Origin: Leucaena leucocephala
Lineage: Eukaryota; Streptophyta; Magnoliopsida; Fabales; Fabaceae
DNA length: 64,000 nt
Reading direction: 5' to 3'
NCBI GenBank assembly: GCA_037074615.1
Contig: CM073551.1
Span: forward strand, 22,629,750 to 22,693,749
Part shown: piece by piece, positions 1 through 12,000 of the stretch
Position numbering within the stretch: the stretch's first letter is position 1
Layout of the letters: each line of letters starts with the position of its first letter
The notes under the pieces: generated by a model
Database searches by the model: none
What the model was told of the DNA's origin: nothing
What the model saw: only the letters and a program-made list of their open reading frames with translations
Position numbers and translations under genes: made by a program

Positions 1-2187
1 ACACTTGGGATCCATCTCAGCCTGCGAATGGCACGACAACAATCATCACAACAAAATCAAAGTTATGAACAGTGTGGCTTCCACTAGCTTTTGTGTGTAT
101 TGGTTGATATTGATATTGATATTAATTTTATTGAACCTCAATCCCCTCTACTTGAGTTTGCCACTTTGGCTAAACACGTATGATAATCATGTATGCAAGT
201 CTATTGTTTAGCAAACTGAACTGCAAATAAAACCAGCCTCCAGTTAGTTACAGATTTTAAAGTATCTTTTGTTTAACCAAAATAAAATCCACGGTACTAA
301 CAAGTTCAAGAATACCAATTTAAGTTTCACAACATCTCGAGAGAGGAACCAGAAAATTCTTATACCTGGAACACTTTATCCCTCCACTCAAACACACAGC
401 CACGTGCTTCAATGTGTTTGACAAGAGGCTCAGGTAGCGTTGATCTCAACGATACATGGAGCTTCACTTTTCTTGGCCCTCCAAATGCCAACAAGGCAGC
501 AGCAAGTCCTCTTGGAGTCACTCCCAGCAAGGTCAGAAGACTAAAGGTGTGTAGGCAACTGATGCTAGCAAGTGACAATACCCCTACTTCTGTGACTGAA
601 CTGTATGACAAATTTATCTGCAAAGCAAAAGACATATCCTTAGAGTCTTGGAAGAAATTTTCTTGCATCTTCTATGCTAACAGAAATCCTTCAAAATAAG
701 AAAGAAAACCTGTTTTAGATTTTGGGACCAACAAGCAAGTGGAATCATCCCGCTATCATCAATCTTGTAACACTTCTTTATGTCCAGACGACTTAGTTGC
801 TTACAATTTGGTGCAATACCTGCTAAACCCTTAGATGTGACAAGAAGACATCCACGGATTTCCAGTGTTTTCAACTCTGAGCATTTTGACAGGGAGATTA
901 AGGAACCATCGGTGATGTCAGTACAATAAGCAACATTAATTGTCTCAAGCCTAGGGCAACCGCAAGCAATTGCTGAAATGCCCAATTCTGTTATTCCTGT
1001 GGACCTGAACAAGCAATATAATCATTAATGAGTAGTCACTAAGAATTACAATACTGTTCAAAATAGAAATGAAATCATAGTTTATTTCAAAGTAGCACAT
1101 GCTTTTAAGGAAGAAAAGGAACAAAGATACTCTTAACAGAGCATGCGTAAGTACTAAATAACCTAAGCTTAAAATTTGTCAGAGACTTATTCAGTCAAAA
1201 ACCCAAACCAAAATTTTCTTAGAGCCATCTTCTTATATCTGCTAATGCAAATCTAGTTCCCATCATTAGTTTCAAAGTTCAAACTTCAAGCCCTTAAAAT
1301 GCAAATCTGTCTCCATAATATTTAATACAAAAGAATATTGCTTAATTTAAGGAATATTACATGACAAGTCACATGGTTTTTCTAAAATGCATTTTGTTGG
1401 GCATTGATTGCACTCAGTTGAAGAACCAAATAGCCTTTGTTACAAACCTAAATATCAAAGCATGCTGAGCATGAAAACCTGGAGTTCTAGTTGGTTGCAC
1501 ACTGCTAACCTTACCCAGTAAGTCTGCTCCGTTGTTTAGGATGTAATTTCTCCATATCAATCACTAAATACACCAAATTGAACATAGATTTTTAATATAA
1601 GATGGGGTTAAGGAAATAGAAAAAGCTTACATAGTTGAACTACAAACCTGTAGAGATCGAGCTCCTTTAACTTTGAGCAGGACTTGCCAACATAGGCAAG
1701 TCCCTTGTCAGTTATATTCAGCCAGATTCCTAATTTTAGACTGGAGAGTCTGGAACACCGAGAAATGGACCTAAGACCTGCAGAAAGAGAAGTAAGGCCA
1801 CTGATATGGTAGTTTAAAATTCCAATTGAGTAAGGCAAGAAGAAAACCTTCATCATCAATTTCATTATCTGTAAGGTCTAGCTCCTCAAGAGAATCACAT
1901 TGCTGTCCAATCATCACAAATGCTTCTCTTGGAACTAGAGTACATGACTCCATCCTGAGGGAAGTAAGACTTCGGCATGAGTTCACAGTGCTGGCAATTG
2001 AAAGATGAGTTACCTTGCGGCAACATGTAATGTCAAGCTTCCTCAAATCCTTGTGTTTGGACATAATTAATGAGAGAGCTTCATCAGTCACTCCCAAACA
2101 TTTTCTCAAACTCAGCTCTTTTAATGACATTTAATCCAGAAGAAGTAACCAGGCAGCCATCTAATATGATTGATTGCATATATTGGT
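1..2187 (-). pseudogene. FBL3: F-box/LRR-repeat protein 3-type gene, 5'-truncated and frameshifted remnant
   Basis: The reverse strand encodes the C-terminal leucine-rich repeats of an FBL3-type F-box protein, the substrate-binding part of an SCF ubiquitin ligase subunit. Exons in order: about 2187-1848, 1777-1648, 1004-710, 617-366 and 21 to the window edge, joined by good GT/AG introns in consistent phase. LRR signatures seen include KLDITCCRKVT, LEELDLTDNEIDDEG, SRLDIKKCYKIDDSGMIPL and RGCVFEWRD, and the last exon starts AEMDPKC. Two defects are visible. No F-box or early LRR exon lies upstream before the next gene. Around 2131-2135 the frame changes between ILDGCLVTSSGLN and SLKELSLRKC; family comparison implies loss of about 20 bp, and a TAA precedes the first downstream ATG. 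A transcribed fragment starting at the 2130 ATG cannot be excluded. Confidence 0.8.
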
Positions 2188-2194
2188 ACATATA

Positions 2195-2660
2195 TAGGGC
2201 TTGTTTGAAAACTTTTTAAACCAAGATTTTAAAAGGTTTTTGACTCAAATCTTGGTTTGGAGAAATTTTAAAACAAACAAACATATTTATCTAAAAGGGC
2301 TTTTAGACCAAACTAAAGTTTTAGATAAGCTACTGAGACTAGCTTTTGGAACAATAAAAGAGCTTATGAACTACCTAATTACTAGTTTACCCTTACTTTT
2401 TCTTACACTCTCTCTCCTCTCTCCTCTCCACCCTCTCTCTTCTCTCTTCTCCACCCTCTCTCCTCTTTCCTCTATCATATTTTTAATAAAATCATACCCT
2501 TTATCATAATTTGCCAATCACAAAAATCTTTCTGATAATAACTATCCAAACACTCGTTTATTCAAAAATATTTTTTTTTCATAAACTCTTCTTCAAAAGC
2601 CATTTTCTAAAAGATGTTCAAAAACCCTTTTTTTTCATAAGCTCTTTTCTAAAATCCTAT
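2195..2660. mobile_element. Possible hAT-like non-autonomous element
   Basis: The stretch begins near a GGGCTTGTTTG motif and ends near ATCCAAACACAC, the loosely inverted ends typical of many plant non-autonomous DNA transposons. It contains a long CT-rich tract (about 2402-2475) and no gene. The ends match only roughly and I found no convincing target-site duplication, so this is a weak call. Confidence 0.25.
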
Positions 2661-3998
2661 CCAAACACACACATACTCATATTTTGCCAAAACGGGTTAA
2701 TATATTTTAGCTCTACTTTCCAATATACTCAACATTGGCCAAATCAAGCCCCAATTTCATATACACACTCAATCTTGAACCTAAAGCTATAATTAGTTAA
2801 TAATGGAATTAGGTTTAACAGAAAGAATTAATCTCTCGTAACGTGGTGAATAGATGTTCAAATTCTCGTTAGAGGAGGTGTCCATATTTAACACCTAACT
2901 GTGCCCCGAATATGATTGGTTTCAATAAGAGAATACCTATGCTTAATGAAAAAGAAGAAGCTATGATTAGTTTTTTTTTTGAACTTTTTAAATCTAGTTT
3001 ATTAATACAAATTTAATATGAAAATTATATTGAGGTCTTTAACAATCATGTTTCACGTTCATTGAAAAACATGATAGATTTGTTGTTTTTAATTTTAGTT
3101 TTTATATTTTGCTAAAGATAAATACTAATGTGTTTTGAAGTAGAAAGAGTAAAAGCTAACCCTTTCAACTATGTGAGCTCTATATATAGAAGCTAGAAAT
3201 CAAGCTCTCAACTATTTGTTTGAGGGACAAGAGCCCTTAATACCCTCCTCAACTTAAATTGATTACATAGGCACTGAGCTGAAAGATGCAACTAGTATCC
3301 TGATCTGATATCGTTGAAGGAACATATCCTCCACCACTAACTTCATGTGAGTGAAAGAAAACATGCCATGTAATCAAATCAACCGTGTTTAAAAGTTTCG
3401 GAGATTCAATCTATTGTTGACAACTGACAAGGGTGTGGCCATGTTCGATAAGATTGAAAAGAAAAAAAAGAACAAAAGAAAAATGTTACAATGTTCCTTG
3501 GATTTTGCACACTCTTTAAAACTAATGAAGTTGGGAAAGCACCCTCCATTACCACTGTCGGGGATTGAAACAAAATGATGGGAGCAAATCATACACAGCT
3601 CAGAAACCAACTTGAAAAACAGTGGAAGTACTCTTGGGAAAATCCATGGAACCTAGTTTGATTTACACACTCGCCAAGCATACCTACATGACAAGCTGAA
3701 AGACATTAAGAAACATAACAAAACCAGATTACAGAGTTTCATCATTTGATGTAGTTTTAGGCCTTCGGCATTTGCATACAGAGTTACATCACTAATACAG
3801 GACCACAAAGGAGATTTCTACATCCCTAGACATCCAAAAACTCAATGGCTCCAATGAGAATTGAAGGTGCTAAAACAATGAGTTTCAGGATTTCTCTCAT
3901 GCGATATGAAACAAGGTGCTAAAACAGCCATAAGAGGTTGCTAGATAGGGATATAACTCACCCCTCATATTTTCAGGCATAAACTGAGATTAATCTGC
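2661..3998. other. Non-coding interval, partly 3' UTR
   Basis: AT-rich sequence without a supported gene. About 3700-3998 is probably the 3' UTR of the Sel1-like gene that ends at 3999. Reading frames here are short and match no family I know. Confidence 0.5.
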
Positions 3999-4862
3999 TT
4001 AAGAATCGGCCTTCAACTCATCAGAATCAGAATCACTTGCATTATAACCTAGAAACGATACATCAAACGAAACATGGTCATTCTGAATTCCTTCCAAAAT
4101 GACAAAAGAACAATGAAGCTGTCTGTCACCAATAACAGGAAAGGCAGGATTTACCTGGATGCTTCTCACCGACTTTCCAAACTGAAGACCTTCTTGAGGC
4201 TTTGGTGAGCCAAATTGTTCCCTTCATACCCAGCAAACAATTTTAGTCTTCTAAACCAATACTTCTACATATTCAACACAATGTTCTGTAGTATTTTTTC
4301 ACCACTGACTTAATTATCCCTAAAAATTAGCCCTCTAGAAATTCCAATTCCAATTCCAAGCAGGAGCAAAATTAGCAGGTTGACTTGTCTTTTCAAGAGG
4401 ACAATTATGATATTGAAGTTCAAGTACTGATCATGAATCGATTCTAATCCAAACACACGACGTAATCAACCTGTCCAAGCACTACAGAACATTACAATCA
4501 ACACGAAGAAGAATTCACGGAAGGCTCATCGGAGCTAACAGAAGATGGCTTAATGAGTAATGATCGGGTTTTTCGGTAGTCACATGACCGACGACACATC
4601 TAACTTGTAAATGATTGCTATTCAAAAAAGAGAAGGGTTACTCAGAAAATTAAAACGGAATACCAAGAAAACAACTCACCATTTGAGCATCTCTGGGAAC
4701 CCCATAACCGCTGTAATACATCTGACCCAACAATATCTGCATGTTGATATCCCCTGCTTTAGCCTCCTTCAATGTATCGGCAAACCACCGCTTAACACAA
4801 TCCGCCACCACCTCCGACAGCGGTAGACGACCGGTGCTCTCCTTTTCTGTTCTATTCTCCAT
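3999..4862 (-). CDS. Small Sel1-like repeat protein (99 aa), three exons
   Basis: Exons 4862-4680, 4221-4155 and 4048-3999 join in frame (61 codons, 22 codons plus 1 nt, then the rest) and end in TAA at 3999-4001. The protein starts MENRTEKES. It carries one Sel1/TPR-like repeat at about residues 40-78, with LLGQMYYSGYGVPRDAQ followed by IWLTKASRRSSVWKV. It ends in a short acidic tail, NASDSDSDELKADS. Donors are GTGAG and GTAAA; acceptors are AAG and TAG. Small proteins of this layout occur throughout plants with no settled function; Sel1 repeats usually act as protein-binding scaffolds, which is inference here. The frame is intact and the start is the first ATG, just downstream of a probable 5' leader. 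Confidence 0.8.
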
Positions 4863-5482
4863 TCTTCAATCGTTTGGTAAGACGGTTGTCTAAATCGGGA
4901 TTTGAGACTTACCAGAAGTGCTCACTGGGTCGCACAAGCATAAGATGAATTTCGGTTTTCTATTACGTGTTTCTTTAAGATTAATCTAAGATATCGACAG
5001 AAGTTCTTACCGTTTTAGACCTTGATTTAATCCTTTCTGGAGATCATGATTTGTATTTATTTTTCTGGAGAGAGAGCCTTCTATTCAGAATCAGCCAATT
5101 GGAAGAGTTGGAACAGAGGAGAAAGGGTTGACTTTCAAATATGGGTCAATAAAGGAAAAAGCTTCAAACCTTTTATTTTAATCTAACTTAGAAATATATT
5201 AACGCTAATACTGAAAAGAATGTTTAATTGACTCAAAAATAGTCAAACGATGAACACTACCGAAGAGTAGTCAACCGACTCACAGGAGACCTATAAAACT
5301 TTCGAAAGGTATCACTAGGAAAAAAGTCAACGCAAGGAACACTTGATCAGTAATTCCCGCTTGCATAGTCTTGTTCAAAATAAGCATAAGTGGAACTTCA
5401 TGGAACATAGTGTTCCATTCCAAGTTATCAACACAATCGAGGGGAGACACAATGGGTTTAGAATTCAGACCAGATCGAAACT
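4863..5482. other. Intergenic: Sel1-like promoter side and PPR 3' side
   Basis: No coding signal. The part next to 4863 should hold the 5' UTR and promoter of the reverse-strand Sel1-like gene. The part next to 5482 should be the former 3' UTR of the PPR locus. I see no repeat or RNA gene. Confidence 0.5.
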
Positions 5483-7551
5483 TTACCAATAATCCCCACA
5501 TGAACACGATCCATCAGCAAAACAATGAAATCTGTTATTATCCCTAATGATTATCTCTCTCCCAGTGATTTTTGAAGCAAGTTTAATGGCCTCATGACAG
5601 TTGCCACATATAAGGAGATTTTTAACAACTCGAATCACATCTTTGTCATGGGTACTGATTAGAGCAAATGCAATAGCTAACTTCTCACTATGCCAGCCAA
5701 GTAGGTGTTCTTTCTCCTCTTCCTCTATGTCAAAGAGAATAAATTCTGTGGTTGGATTATAACCAGCTTCTTTTAGGTCTTTTGCTAAACTTTGAAGCTT
5801 CTCATATATCTCCCTTGTCAAAGGATGGGATGTGTCTCCTACTAGGAATTCGTGAACGACCCCATTAACTTCAACCCAACTACAAACAGGTACTTTTCGC
5901 ATCCCTTTCTCATTCATAGTTGATCTAATTTTTTCTGCTTCATCCCACCTGCTATTTGCCGAATATATATTTGATAACAGAACATAGTGCCCTGAATTCC
6001 AAGGTTCTAAGTCAATGAGTTGCTTCAGCACATGTTCTGCCAATTGGGTATCCCTATGTAACCTGCATCCACCCAACAACGCCCCCCAAACAATAGCATT
6101 AGGTTTCATTGGCATACTATTTATCAATTTGTGAGCTTCGTATAATAAACCAGCCCGGGCTAGAAGATCCACCATGCAACCATAGTGCTCGATGGAAGGA
6201 GTTAAAAAATAAACATCGCTCATGCTTTTAAAATATTGATGACCATCTTGGACAAGACCAGCATGAATACACCCACAAAGTAGGCCTCAGAAAGTGTTCT
6301 CGTCAGGTTGAATTCTGGTTTTTTTCCATTTTGCCAAATACTCCAAATGCAGCTTTAACATTTCCATTCATTGCTAGTCCTAAAATAACAGCATTATAGA
6401 CCACAGAATCTTTTACCTTCATCAATTTAAAAATGTTACATGCCTGCACCATGCTTTCCACATTTTGCATACATGTCAATCAAGGCTGTCCCCAAGACAG
6501 GATTAGAAAGAAACTCATTAGCATCTAATAAATCCCTGGCCCAATTTCCAAAGTCCAGTGCTCCTAGTTTCGCACAAGCTGATAGGACTCCCACCATTGC
6601 ATAGCAATCAGGTTTCAGATTTTCTCTCCCCATTTGGAAGAACATGTCAAGTGCTTCTTTAGGCAGTCCATTTGAATCATAACCCTGAATCATAGCACTC
6701 CAACAAACGACATCCTTCTCATGAATTCCATCAAAGATACGGCGTGCTTTTTCCATGCTTCCACATTTTGCATACATATCAACCAAAGAGGTGGCTAAGA
6801 AGACATTCCTATGCATGCCACACTTAGTTGTATATCTATCTATCCACTCGCCCCTGTTTAAATCCCCCAATCGACTGCAAGCATGCAAAACTCGAACGAG
6901 AGTAAAACTGTCAGGCCTCAGACCCATCTCCAGCAACCCCCGAAACAATTCAATAGCGTCCTCAAAATGTCCAGACCCTATATAACCACAAATGATGGCG
7001 GTCCAAGAAACAACATTTTTATCAGGGATATCATCAAACACCTTTTGGGCATCCACAAGGTGCCCGCATTTCTCATACAAACAAACGAGACCAGTCTTAA
7101 CAAAAACGTCATTATCAAAACCTGCTTTCACCACAAGGGAATGAAGCTTAACACCCAACTGGAAATCCGAGAGTGTAGCACACGCCTTCAAAACAAAAGG
7201 GAAAGTGAAGTAATCGGGTATTACCCCGGATTTCCGCATTGACCCATAGAGTTCAATAGCATCAAGGAGACAATCATTGGAAACCATCCCACGAATCATT
7301 GTATCCCACAGATAGATGTTTGGGTGCTTGGTTTGTTCAAAAACAAGTTTGGTATACTCTGTGTTTCTGAAGTCTAGGCAACAGCGCAAGATCATGTTGA
7401 TAAGATAATTATCTTCATTTAGGTGCAGACGGAGAATTCGGGCATGGACATGTTTGAGGTGTTTGAAAGAGTCGAAGCCTTGAAGAAGGCATCTTTTGAG
7501 CTCCAACGCCTTCGAAAATGTAGGCGAAGCCGGGTAGCTGATGAAGGACAT
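5483..7551 (-). pseudogene. PPR-DYW (PLS class) gene of At3g08820 type, disabled by three lesions
   Basis: Intronless reverse-strand frame starting MSFISYPASP at 7551 and ending CSCGDYW then TAA at 5483-5485, the complete length of a PLS-type PPR protein with E and DYW domains. Such proteins enter organelles and direct C-to-U RNA editing; the DYW domain is the cytidine deaminase. Typical PPR signatures such as VVSWTAIICGY and LVDMYAKCGSMEKAR are clear, and the deaminase motifs HSEKLA and CGNCHEA are intact. Three lesions break it. One extra A (T run 6455-6457 on the plus strand) shifts the frame after YAKCG. A second extra A lies in the T7 run 6319-6325. An in-frame TGA replaces an expected Leu codon at 6287-6289. 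Homopolymer indels might be assembly errors, but the nonsense codon is independent of them. Orthology to At3g08820 is from remembered family sequence and from position. Confidence 0.88.
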
Positions 7552-9033
7552 GGCTTATTTCCCGCCAATTTTCGACCCTGAAAGTTCTGGATGAAAAATG
7601 AGAACATAGATGCTAATTGTCGTTTATAGCATGGAGAGAGAAGAAGACGCCACTTATGAAGGAAGAAGAAGCTATCAAACTTGGAAGGAGAAGACGCTGC
7701 CGGTGCTTCGTTCCTCCCCTGGTCCTCTGTTCTTCGTTCTTTCCCTTTGTACAGTTCCCACTCTGCTCATTACTTATTTATTTTGCAAGCATAATGTGTT
7801 TGACTAGACTTGAGCAAAATAGATGCCTCAAGTGGAACAAGAGGTTAACGCCCAATGCAAATCTCGACAAAATAAGGGAGTGGATTTGCTACTCGATAAG
7901 CATTTGAAACACTGCTTCTATTATCAGATTGGGAACCGTAAAAGCAAGGATCAAGGGACTGGATAAATGTTGTGATTTAGAAAATTTCACCATCCTTTTC
8001 TGTTTTCAAATGATTAATTCACAATGTGAAATATATTAACTTCCGAGGCGGAAGAAAAGTTTAAAAAGGAGCGCTCCAGTAAGATTTGGGTAAAGTTTTG
8101 TAGATTAAAAAAAATCATGCTTCAGGAGTTACATCACTACTTAAGACCCGATATTATTTAAATTTAGATTAATTAATAATATCAAAATATTGTACGGTTG
8201 TCGCTTGTCCGCGGAAATATCACCTAAAATTGGCTTCGAACTAGTAATTAATAAGATCATATATCTACAGCGAACAGTTCAACTCATTATAAATTACTAT
8301 ATTTAAGATATAAATAGATAGATTGACACGATTACATCTCTAATTAAAAAATAAAATACAATTACATCAATTAAAAAACATATGGCCTAATCGCTACAAT
8401 AAAAATTAAGGCTCGAACTCAAGTGAAACATGGAAGCTAAAATTGAAATCAAACATTTATCTTCTTCGGAGGCCAAGTTTACATTTATCTTGCTATGTAT
8501 ATAACAGAAATAGTTGCCACTGAGACTAATCAGTAAGCATGCGCACTACTGACAACTGTACATTAACATGATTTTGCTATGTATGTTACAGAACTGAAGA
8601 AACTCACAAATGAAGTGCATGATAAATGAGGCAAAAGGCACATTACAGTATTGCAAAATTGGAAATATATGGGACTAAGAAATTATGCTACCCACGACAC
8701 AAATATTCACATGCTTCCACAAAAAATATATCGATAGATTGGTGCAGCGCTTGCACTCCTAACCCGAGTCTCTGCACTTTTTGGTGAAGTCATTTTCACC
8801 TCTGGAATCTGGATTTGGATCAATGCCAAACCGCAAGCTTACACTAATGTTCATGCATCCTTGTGTCAAGAGGGAGGGGCCACTTATCATGTATGAACAT
8901 GGAGCAGGATAAAGAATCTCGTATATTAGGGAGGTTTCCCATTTATTACAGGTGAGGATTTGACGTCTGATGATTCAAGGCACAACCATGGTGGCAAGAT
9001 ATTCATCAGATGCGAACACTTTACTTTGTAAAT
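7552..9033. other. Intergenic, including SCAR 3' UTR
   Basis: Upstream of the PPR start and downstream of the SCAR stop. About 8700-9033 is probably SCAR 3' UTR. A plus-strand open frame near 7610-7907 has arginine-rich, low-complexity content and no family resemblance. The middle is AT-rich with no clear repeat. Confidence 0.5.
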
Positions 9034-12000
9034 TCAAGAATCACTCCAACTGTCCGCATCATCATCATCATCACTTCCAGCCAAAGCCTATTTCAATCAT
9101 TAATGTATCAGTTAACTGTGGAGAAAAGCATTACAATGGAACAGAGCTGGCGACAGAAAAAATAAAGGGATATCTATCGCAATAAAGCAGAGAGAGAGAG
9201 AGAGACCTGGCGAATTGCATTTGCTTTCTCCAAAATGGCAGCGACTTTCAAGTTTGTTTTTGGACCTTGAATGCTGGGTCGGGTTGCCACAGCAGGCTTC
9301 AAGTTGAAGGACTGAGGGAACCAAAAAGTTATTTAGGTATAATGCTGCTCCAAAAATAGGGTTAGAAACAAAATCCAAGAAAGGGGAGAAAAGTAGCGAA
9401 CTATACCTTTGTTCTTATCTGTTCTAACAGGGAATCTCTTTCATCTATCTTCGGTGCTGTCTCAGGCCCCGACCGTTGAGTAACCTTCCTCAGCTGCAGT
9501 GGCTCAAAGTAAACATGGTATGCAAGAATTAAGACCTTTATAAATATATATTCTGAAAAACCAAGAAAATGGTCATTACCTTGCTCTTGTCATGAGCGGC
9601 AACAGCATCAATTAGAGGATTCCGGGGACGGGGAAGCTTATATTTTGGTATTCCATTTGGCTTTTCACCCTCAGTATCTATTGATGTTGTAGCAGGTATA
9701 TCCAATGATGATGACATCTCGCCCTCTGAAGGAGGCAGACTGTGATTGTGATGCACAATTTCCATGCTTGGTGGTGGCATGGGTGTAACAGAACGATCTT
9801 CTTGTTCCCCTTCCAGGTTGCTCACAGAATGCGTAGGTTCCTTAGCTTCTGAAGTAGTTTCTTCTATTAGCTGACTTGGGGCTTGGACCAGATTTTCTTG
9901 AGAAGAGACAGGATTGTGTCCCAATGACGATGCCATCTCAACCTCTGAAGGAGGCAGACTGTGATTGTGTCGCACCATTTCCAAGGTTGGCGGTGGCACG
10001 GGTATAACAGAAGGATCTCCTTGTTCACCTTCCAGGTTGCTCACAGAATGAGTAGGTTCTTTAGCTTCTAAAGTAGTCTCTTCTATTAGCTGACTTGGTG
10101 GTTGGGCCAGTTTTTCCAGAGAAGAGGCAGGATCGTGTCCAGAAAAAGCACATTCAACAGGTGGCATTGGGGGGTGCAGGTTTGAATATTGTACCATTTC
10201 TCCCTCTGATGCAAGAACGAAACCATGTGAAGGCTTGACAGTAGACACCATGGGAAGTGTTAAGAATGGGTTCTGCATTTGGCTTCTCTCAAGAACTACG
10301 TAATTATATTGACCATTTGCTTCATTAACCATAAAAGGAAATTGTAAAGGAGCAGCAACAGGATGCCCTGAAACACACACTGAAAATCCAGAAGAATATG
10401 GGATCTTATCACCTTCCACAGTCATGACTGGTAAAAATGTATTCTGATACTGTAAGGTCTCTCTCTCAGAAGTTATCAAACCAAATTGACCTTTCTCATC
10501 AGTTTTAATTGCCTGAATTGGTGGGAATGAGGCCTGGCTAACTTCTATCACTTCTTTCTTTGAATCATGTTGAACCTTACCCCTTCTCCATTGCATAGGT
10601 GGTAGAGGGGGCATAGGTGGCATCTCCCCAAAATTGATGTCAGATCCTGGTAGAATGGAATCCGGAAGAGGTTTCAATGAATCCATATCGTGTTTTGCAA
10701 CATTTAACTCCTGGCCATCTGACTGTGATAAGGAATCGGATGATGATGGTTCATCTAGATTAATTTCAACAGCAGATTCAGAAGCAGCAAGAGATTTTCT
10801 TTCTTTCCCAAATTGACTTGATACATGCATACATTCAGACTGAAATTTCTCTGAGGAAGAATTTTCAAGTCCGAGAGGAAAATCTGCACCTTGTTGACCA
10901 GCTTCTGATACTGGAATTTCCATTACCAGCTGGTTATTGGAAGGTGATGGCAAAGAATTATTCTGGCAAGATGAAGATTCCAATTCCTGCATGCCTGGCT
11001 CTGAAAACTCTGGCACCATAGATAAATCATTGGCAGAAGAAATATAATGGTGTTTTACATTAAGAGGTAAATCTTGAATACTATTAGATGTTTCCGAATC
11101 AGAAAGATCATGAGATCCTGCTCTGTTCAGACTTAAACCTACATCAGTTGAAGCAACTTCTGTTTGATTCACAACCTTCTGCACCTCCAATTCTGTCAAA
11201 GATTCTCTAGCAACTGCCTCATTAAATATTTCATGCACATGTGGATCGCTAAAACTTGAAGGAGATTCCTCCAAATTTGTACAATCTCTGAGTGAAGAAG
11301 AAATAATATTAGAAGAAATCATATCTGAAGATGATTCCAGCTGATTGTTCCTTGTCTCTGCATTCATGTCTCTGGAAATTTCATTTGATTCAGCCTCATT
11401 CGATTTCACTTTTAACTGATCAGAATCTGAAGAAACTGGGTAAGTTTCGAGTAAATTGTCAGATATAGCTTGATCATCTGATTGAACTTTCTCAGTGAAA
11501 ACATTATGTACATTGACAAAATTCCCCTGCCCTACAAAACCAGGAGAAGATAGTTGTTTATGATGGCCATCATCTTCAACTGCATCCACACTGCACGTGG
11601 ACCCTCTTTTATCATTGTCATTATCCATCCTCAATGTGTCTTCAGAATTTGATAGCTGATCAGAGCACAAAACTTCTACTCCTGCTGAATCTGGTTCATC
11701 TATAGGACTTTCATGAGTGAAATAGGAGAATTGCTCCCTTGTCAAGCTACTTGCCGGTGGAGTCTCCACTGCAGGAGATGAATCTCGACAGTCAAGTTTG
11801 CTAGCCATAATACAACTCTCATCTTTTGAATCTAAGACCTCTGCACCATCAACTGGTAGTGCAGCACCTGAATATGAGTCCACTTCCATAAATGGAGAAT
11901 GCCCCAGAGGTGAATTGACCCCTTTGCCTGCCAAACCTTCCTTTGAAAGTCCATCCTGCAAGATTTCAATCTTAAAATGATCACTGCATTCATCTACAGG

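Noticed and set aside
7610..7907. Overlapping plus-strand frames upstream of the PPR locus
   Set aside because: Arg/Lys/Leu-rich low-complexity translation in two frames at once, no conserved motif, no splice context.
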